Shown in pieces: positions 41,801-50,800 of a stretch of DNA of 64,000 nucleotides. This DNA comes from Corydoras sp. C115 (taxonomy: Eukaryota > Chordata > Actinopteri > Siluriformes > Callichthyidae): positions 6,817,001-6,881,000 of the forward strand of contig JAFMOC010000002.1 in the NCBI GenBank assembly GCA_019802505.1, given 5' to 3'. How positions within the stretch are numbered: the first letter of the stretch is position 1; every line of letters begins with the position of its first letter. Position numbers and translations under genes: made by a program. The notes below the pieces were generated by a model. The model made no database searches, was not told where the DNA came from, and saw only the letters and a program-made list of their open reading frames with translations.

Positions 41801-44800
41801 GCAAGTTGCTATGATGCTTTTACTTTTAGGATTTCTAAAACAAAAAAGATATATCTCATGAGGGTATGCCTGCTGGAGTAAAGTGTAATTGAGAGCTGAG
41901 TGCCTACATCTGACTGCTGAGCTTTAAAGGGGAAGACCTTTCTCATCCTCAGCTTTTTTGTTCACTGAGTGCTCCTGAGTGATTTAGCTTTCTCCCACTG
42001 CACCAGTACTCCATTAGAGGAGCTTTCAAACTGGCCTCAGTCAGACTCTTAGCATAAGGGTACTACCAATACTCATTAATGTGAAGTGGAAAAAGGAATT
42101 GTGTGATGTAATGACTTTGTGAAATGCAAAGTTGTCTCCGAGCCGATTGTTGATGGTGACCTTTATAAAAAGGCTTACAATTCTCAAGTGTGTCAATTTC
42201 AAAGAGGGTAAAGGGCAGTCTGTGGCAGATGATGCATTTCCCCTTTTACTATTGTGGATCATACCTCGTAGGTGTGTGAACTGTTTAATAGGGGAAATAA
42301 ACAAAGTACATGAGCATACACAGTGGGTTGCAAAAGTATTCATACCCCTTGAACTTTTCCATATTTTGTCACATTACAACCACAAACATAAATATATTTC
42401 ACTGGAATTTAATGTGAAAGACCAACACAAAGTGGTATACAATTGTGAAGTGGAAGGAAAATTATACATGAATCAACATTTTTTTTACAAATAAAAAACT
42501 GAAAAGTGCGACGTGCAAAAGTATTCAGCCCCCCTGAGTCAATACTTTGTGGAGCCACCTTTTGCTGCAATTACAGCTGCAAGTCTTTTAGGGTATGTCT
42601 CCACCAGCTTTGCACATCTAGTGACTGAAATTCTTGCCCATTCCTCCTTGCAAAACAGCTCAAGCTCAGTCAGATTGGATGGAGAGCGTTTGTGAACAGC
42701 AGTTTTGAGATCTTGCCACAAATTCTCAATTGGGTTTAGGTCTGGACTTTGACTGGGCCATTCTAACACATGAATATTCTTTTTTTTAAACCACTCCATT
42801 GTAGCTCTGGCTTATATGTTTAGGGTCGTTGTCCTGCTGGAAGGTGAACCTCCGCACCAGTCTCAAATCTTTTGCTGACTCCCAACAGGTTTTCTTCCAA
42901 GATTGCCCTGTATTTGGCTCCATCCATCTTCCCATCAACTTTGACCAACTTCCCGGTCCCTGCTGAAGAGAAGCACCCCCAGAGCATGATGCTGCCACCA
43001 CCATATTTGACAGTGGGGATGGTGTTTTCAGAGTGATGTGCAGTGTTATTAGTTCAATTTTGGTCTTGTCTGACCAAAGCACCTTCTTCCACATGTTTGC
43101 TGTGTCCTCAACATGGCTTCTGGCAAACTGCAAACGGGACTTCTTATGGTTTTCTTTTTAACAATGATCTTTCTCCTTGCCACTCTTCCATAAAGACCAC
43201 ATTTGTGTAGTGCACGACTAATTGTTGTCCTGTGGACAGTTTCCCCCACCTGAGCTGTGGCTCTCTCTGCATTTCATCCCAGAGTCACCATGGGCCTCTT
43301 GGCTGCCTCTCTGATCAGTGATCTCCTTGTTCGGCCTGTAAGTTTAGGTGGACGGCCTTGTCTTCCCTCTAGGTTTGTTTACTGTGGTGCCTTTTTACTC
43401 TTTCCATTTCCGGATGATGGATTGAACAGTGCTCCGTGAGATGTTCAAAGCTTTGGGAAATCTTTTTATAACCTGAGTGCCTACTCTAAACTTCTCCAAA
43501 AAGACCATATTCCTAACCTGTCTGGTGTGTTCTTTGGACTTCATGATGCTTGTTTCTCCCCAATATTCTCTTAACCAACATCTGAGGCCGTCACGGAGCA
43601 GCTGTAGTTTGTACTGAGATTAGATTACACACAGGTGGACCCTTTTGAGTCATTAGCACTCATCAGGCAACTTCTGAATGCAATTGTGTTGCACTCAGGG
43701 AAAAGGGGGCTGAATACTTTTGCACGTCGCACTTTTCAGTTTTTTATTTGTAAAAAAAATGTTGCTGTATAATTTTCTCTTCCACTTCACAATTGTATAC
43801 CACTTTGTGTTGGTCTTTCACATTAAATTCCAGTGAAATATATTTATGTTTGTGGTTGTAATGTGACAAAATATGGAAAAGTTCAAGGGGTATGAATACT
43901 TTTGCAACCCACTGTATACATTTCAGTTCATTTTAAATTATGCAAAGACAATTTCTTATTTATGGATAGATTGAATCACATCATTAGGAATGTAATATAT
44001 AATGAGCTAATTCGCTGGACTTTCAAGTCTAATCTGATTAAACAATCAAACCCTGATTTGTGAAATAACAGGTGAAGGCAGGGAAGCACACAGGTGCAGA
44101 AACACATGCCTCCTAATGTGCAACCTGGCGTTTCTTTGCCAATAAGACGGCCTCATCCACAGATGCCAGGTGGTGGTTTTAGACCTGTTTGATAGACTCA
44201 GTGGACAAACGGGGCAATGAACTGCTTCAACATTCACCATTTCTACGACTTCCTTGATGTAATAGCCTCTGGCAAGCAGTTACCTCTTCATCTCTTTCAT
44301 CATATATTCTACTTCTGGTTGCAGATGGATAAACTCCTTTTACCCTAGCATCTGAAATTACTTTTGTGGTCCAAGCCACCAGCTTGCAATTTTTTCATTA
44401 TTTTTTAAATTATTATTATTTTTTTTTTTAGAGTTAGATATTGATTTTGAAAAGGAAGCTGGTGATAACTGCTTGTGATTTAATACTAAGTAAACATTCA
44501 GGTTTAAGCTTCTCAGTGATTTCTGATTTCTGAATGTGTAGATCTACGTTGCAACATTTGCTGTGTCAGGGTATGCCTCTAGTTACTACAGAGCAGGAGG
44601 AAAACCTTTTAACCCAGTGCTGGGGGAAACATATGAATGTGACCGGCCAGATAAAGGATTTCGCTTCATCGCAGAGCAGGTGGGAGGATGTGCATGGTAT
44701 CTATACCAATTCACATTAAGTTGGTGTTGAATACATATTTGCATTAATGAAACAGTGACGTCAATCATATTTTTTTTTGTTTTGTAGGTTAGCCATCATC

Positions 44801-47800
44801 CACCCATATCTGCATGTCATGCAGAGTCTAAAAACTTTATCTTCTGGCAAGGTATAACATAAACCATTAGTGAAAATATTTTCACATTTATGTTATGAGC
44901 CCTGATATTGCGTGACCTGGTAACACAATTAATCTGTTTCCTTCTGCTTTAGATGTTCGGTGGAAGAATAAGTTTTGGGGGAAATCAATGGAGATTGTTC
45001 CTGTGGGCACTACACATGTGTTGCTGCCTGGGTAAGTCACTTTCAAAACAAAATCTTTATTATGACATTTATTATGCACAATGGTTTTCTCTTTCTATAA
45101 AGCCTTTATACTAATGAATTGATGCAATTTGGCCAAAAACATTGTCTTATGTGTTAATAGAAAACTAATAAAGCTATTCTTTGAATGGCACCAAATCCTC
45201 ACTGTTCTATGGAGAAGTGCAATTTGGATACATGTGTGTTTATGTTGCAATACTTTTGGCCACACATTGGATGGAGGCCTAGTGTTTTGACCTCACCTGG
45301 ATTGTTGCACTACTTTTTTGTCCATTTATGGGTTGATGTGCAAATATTTTCATTACACAGGGGTTGATGTCTTGTCATATGTATTGATGGTCATATGTAA
45401 GTTTGTGGCATATATTGACTCCTCTTGGACATTCTTCAGGATTGTTTAAAAAGCACATTCATCCTGTAAAGTTAGATGGTTCTAATTCAAAAACCGGAGC
45501 AAAATATGTTTTAAAGAAAAAATAATAATAATATTGAACACTAGTATTGGTAAGAGCAGGGATAAATTATCACATGTATAACTGTTACATTTCTCATGAA
45601 CATAAGGTGCTATCTCTTTCTTGGATTTTTATTTCATATTTTACATTCAAAAGTCTAAAAATAACAATATTTAGTAAAAAGAATTGTGTATAACTGCTCA
45701 AAATGGTATTTTCATACTAACAGACATTAGTTTTGGCTTTAGTTCTGCTGTATGTTGTGATAATGTTAAGATGTTGAGTAACTGTCACTAGCACACATCG
45801 GTTTGGGGCAAATAATCTTAATGCGATTGAGGCAAGTTGTCTCATGAACAAGAAGTTTGAGGAATCAAAACACAAATCTGTAAAAAAACAAATCAGCTAA
45901 ATTAGAAAACTGTGTTCCACCATGACAACTTAAATCTCAACATCACCATTTTCACTTCTCCACTGTTTTAACTGTCCACATCTGTGTACTAAAATATATG
46001 AACATGAAGAATAGAAATATGTACCTAGACATTTGTTCAATATGTTATACATAACATTGCGATGCATTAAACCCAGTAAATGTAAGAAAATTTGCAAAGT
46101 TTCACAATTTTTTTTTATATTAAGATATTTTCATGGCCACCAATTAAAAAAAAATACTTTGCTTTTTAAACCAGCTAGGATACAGGTGTATCTCTCAACA
46201 GATACTTAATATTTAAACACATTCTCCTTTGCAGCTCAGGAGATCATTATGAGTGGAACAAAGTGACCTCCTGCATTCATAATATACTAAGTGGTCAACG
46301 CTGGATTGAGCACTATGGGGAGATCACTATTAAAAACTCCAGCAATGACATCTGTCAGTGCAAAGTCACCTTTGTAAAGGTGAGTTAAATCAGCCTTGTG
46401 ATTGTAAGAAAATGAACACTTGTGTGCTTTTGGTTTTATTCAGTGCCCTGTAGAAGGAAACAGATTTCCATAAACCCTGATATCAAGAACAAATAATTTT
46501 TAATGCATTATTTCTAAGTTGTTTATATTGATTATGGTTGAAATAGGCTGCTGATGCCAATCACAGCAATTGTACAATAATGACAGGACACCGTGGTGCT
46601 CCATCTTTGAAGCAAGCACACAGCCAAACAATGTAACACATTTATTATTTCTAGTTCATCTAATTTGCTTAACTTTGGACCAATAAAGACAAGAGGAGAA
46701 CATACAAACATAAACATACAGAAGCTGCTCCCCTTAAACCCAGCAACTTGTACATTTATACGTCAAGAAATGAATAAGAATTTAAATGTAAATATCAGTA
46801 ATCACAAACTTTAAAAAAAAAAAAACATGTTTAACAGCAACCTCAGTCTTATGAAAACCTTGTTTTCATAAGACTGCTCATCCCCTGTCCATAGCACTAA
46901 TGCCTTGCCAGCCAGTAGACTCCAGTTTTACAGAGGCGGAGGAATATCCTCTTGAATAGTGGTGTTATTTGAACCCCTATGGTCAAGTTTCAAGCAGTTG
47001 TACCTGTGGAGCCAAGTCAGGCCCGTTGGCTACCAGATTGATGGCACTGCTTGAACTTGACCATAGGGGTTCCACTTACAACACTTCAAACAAAATGCTA
47101 TTAAAACCCATGGTTTTGAAACATCAGTTAAGCTAATTATCTAATATCAATGTGGGTGGCACGGTGGCTTAGTGGTTAGCACGTTCGCCTCTCATCACTA
47201 GGGATTCCCAGTTCGAATCCCAATCTGGGTGGAGTTTTCCCCGTGTCCGCGTGGGTTTCCTCCAGGTTCTCCGGTTTCTAGTTTGCTTACTAGTGCCATC
47301 TTGTGGTGATATAGCCAACAATATAAAGCCTCATTATATCTGAAAATGAGACTTTTCTAAAGAAGCAGAACTTGTGTGAACAGTAATAACTGATTCTTGT
47401 GTGTTTCAGGCCAAATACTGGAACTCGAGTGTGAATGAAGTGGAGGGGTCAGTATTGGACCACAAAGGGAAGATTATTCACAAGCTGTTCGGGAAGTGGC
47501 ATGAGGCCATCTACTGTGGCAACCCACCCACTGCTTCATGCATATGGAGAAGCAGTAAGATCATTTAATTTTTTTATCTTGCTCTCACTTACACCTGCAT
47601 TCACATAAATTCATCCAACCCATATATCTATACTCTTAACATAGATGTTTTTACAGTCTGTTCTGACTTATGGAGTGAAAGTCAGTCTGAAAGAGAATAT
47701 AAGTTTGTGAGAGATTTTAAATTTGTTGGCTGGAAAAAAGTCATACGATTCTGATAGGAGTTTAATGGTGACATTTACTTGCTTTTACTGTTTATTGATG

Positions 47801-50800
47801 TGAGAAATGTGGCTAAATCTAGATGCCAATGAGTGTAAAATAGTAACCAGTGGTGGCTAGTTAATAGGCTTTGTGTTGTTTGTGTAGATCCGATGCCTGC
47901 AGACTATGAGCTGTACTACGGTTTTACCAAGTTTGCTCTTGAGCTGAACGAATTGGAGCCCCAAACCAAACTCTTGCTGCCACAAACAGATACCAGATTA
48001 CGAATTGACCAGAGGTAAGGTATAACCCAAACGCATCAAAATACAATAAATACCATACAAACTGCAAATACCATACAACTTATTTGGTTTAAGAAAAAGT
48101 AAAAATTTTAAGATTCATTTCTGTTATGTTGCGTTAAATAGACTTTGCTGCGAATGCATTATGTATCACATTGATGATCAGGTGCTGATTGGCAGTACGG
48201 TGTTGTTAACTACCTGTTTAATGTTGAAAAATACATTTAGGATGACCCCAGAATAAGAAATAAAGCTTTAAGCTTCTGATTTTACAGTTCGTTAGGTGTT
48301 TAGCCATCTGTCTTTAGTCTTCCTTTTGAACAGTTTGGATGACCTTTGAATTTTTTTTTTGTGTCTTTGGTCTGATATCATTTAATAAAATATACATATA
48401 GAAACAACTTGAACTTATAAATTACATTTACTTAAAATAGTCTATTAAACCTGTAATGCATAAACTATTAACTGGTTTATTATTTTAATATATGATTTAA
48501 TGCTGTTTTAGTGTCATTTAAAAATGGTAATTATCTAATTGTTTCAAGCGAGCATTATTTTTACATAAAAATAATGTAAGTAAACAGTAAACAGGATGCA
48601 AATAATGGGTCATTGGGGTATGGGACATAAATCTGCTGAAATGCCTGATAATAAATGTTCAACTCAAGCCAAATTTAGCCTGAAGGGTTATTTAATTAAG
48701 GTGAGAGTAACTTGAAGATATAACAAAGACTCTTCAAAACTGATCAATGATTACAAGCATGAGAAACTAACTTAATAGTTTTTATATATGCTTATTAGCA
48801 TCATGCTTGCCACTCTGCCATCTTCTGGCAAGTGACCATATAAATAGCCAATAGCAGCAGACTACTAAACAGCTTGCCCTATTCTAGGTGCATCACCCTT
48901 GGATTATGATAAGCCGTCTTGCTATAATCTTTAAATTCTCATTTGGGATTCTCCGAAGAGTAGGGTCACTTCCTCCGTTTTGTCGCTGGTTTAACAATAA
49001 CTATTTAATTTACACAATTTAACGATTTAATATATATAACTCATGACAAGCAAGATTTGAACTGAAGAGAACAGGCTTTAACAAATCAGATTTTCAGTGT
49101 TAAATATGCTTTTGCAACAGCTTGAAAAGGCTGTCAGCCAACAGACACATGGAGCCTGGTGTCTTTCTCCTAGTCCCAAGCTCACTGTTTTTTTTAAATC
49201 ATTGCTCACTGTAATACACAGCATATCATTCTGCACCAGACGCTGTACAAATAAATGTTTATATTGGGTTAAGATGTTCGGTACACATTAATGGATGTTT
49301 GATATATAAATCTTAAATTATTTCAATAATTTCTACATACTGGATTTGTGTATAGATTACTGGAGGAGGGAAATGTAGAGGCAGCTGAGACACAGAAGCA
49401 GAGGATCGAACAGCTACAGAGAGACAGACGTAGAGTCCTTGAGGAAAACAACATGGCACATCAACCACGATTCTTCCAGTAGGGACTATCTTGCACAAGC
49501 ATTATGTTCAGTTCACTTACACATACTGTTCTGTTTACCAGATAAATTACCAACAGACATGGCAATTTCAGTACTTTGAGGAATTCTGAGCCTGTATGAC
49601 TAAAAGCTTGGGTCTTTACTTGTGCCCCCCCCCCCAAATTTAATGTGGGCTGCCTCACTTTTGTGAGCACACAGCTCAAAATAGACTTTTGCATTATATT
49701 GTACACAATGCACAATAAGTGAGAATTTAATAAACACTTTGACTAGCTCCAGCCTGCCCTCTTGATTCAATTAGTACAAAGCCTTGTTTATTGCTCATCC
49801 TCTGCCCCTAACACTAATACCTTGCCAGTCAGAAGACTCCACTGTTACAGAGACGGTGAGAGATCCACAATCTAATAGCTGATAACTTGAACAAGTCCAG
49901 TCAGTGTCACTGCTTGAAACTTGACCATAGGGCATCCACTTTTAGCACAATCCAAAGGCGAGGGGAATCACATTAAATTTGACATCATCTTCCGCTTTAT
50001 CCTATATTAGGGTTGCGGGGGGGTTCCCCATGCCCATCCAGGGGAGAACATTTCGGGCGCTGGGCAGATACACCCAGGACAGGGCGCCAATCTATCGCTG
50101 GGCACACACTCACTCACACAGACATGCACACATACACACTCTACATGGGGCAATTTGGAGAACTCAATTGACTTGATCCATTTGTTTGGTCTGTGAGAGG
50201 AAACCGGAGAACCCGGAGGAAGTCCACGCGGACACGGGGAGAACATGGAAACTCCACCCAGATTGGGATTCGAACCGGGAATCCCTAGCGCTGAGAGGCG
50301 AATGTGCTAACCACTAAGCCACCGTGCTGCCCTGTTTTGAAATACAAGTTATGTTAATTATTTGATTTGGACAATGCACAATAAAGTAGAAAGTTTTTTA
50401 ACCCCTTTAACTGCCCCCTGGTTCAACTAGTCTTGAACCTACCATGTTTGACTGATTTACTATTCTAAATAGTGTGATAAATATATCATAAATGATACAG
50501 CATTCAAAATATTTTACTAACACAAGGTTTTACAAATTCTACCTTACGATATGGAGCAGCCTAAAATCTTGTGTTATTATGCTTTTCTGTTTACCACACT
50601 GTTTAAAAAAACCCAATTACCACATTTTTTTTCAATCTCAAATTTTCAATTTTTGCATCATTAAAAAAAATCTGTAGACTGTTTTTTTTTTTTTTTTTAA
50701 ACTCACAGAACAGAGCAGAGGGTTGAGATCTAATCAAATTTGCCCTCTTCGCATTGCCAGTCATGATGATGATCAAAATCAGAAATCATGTATTTCCCCT

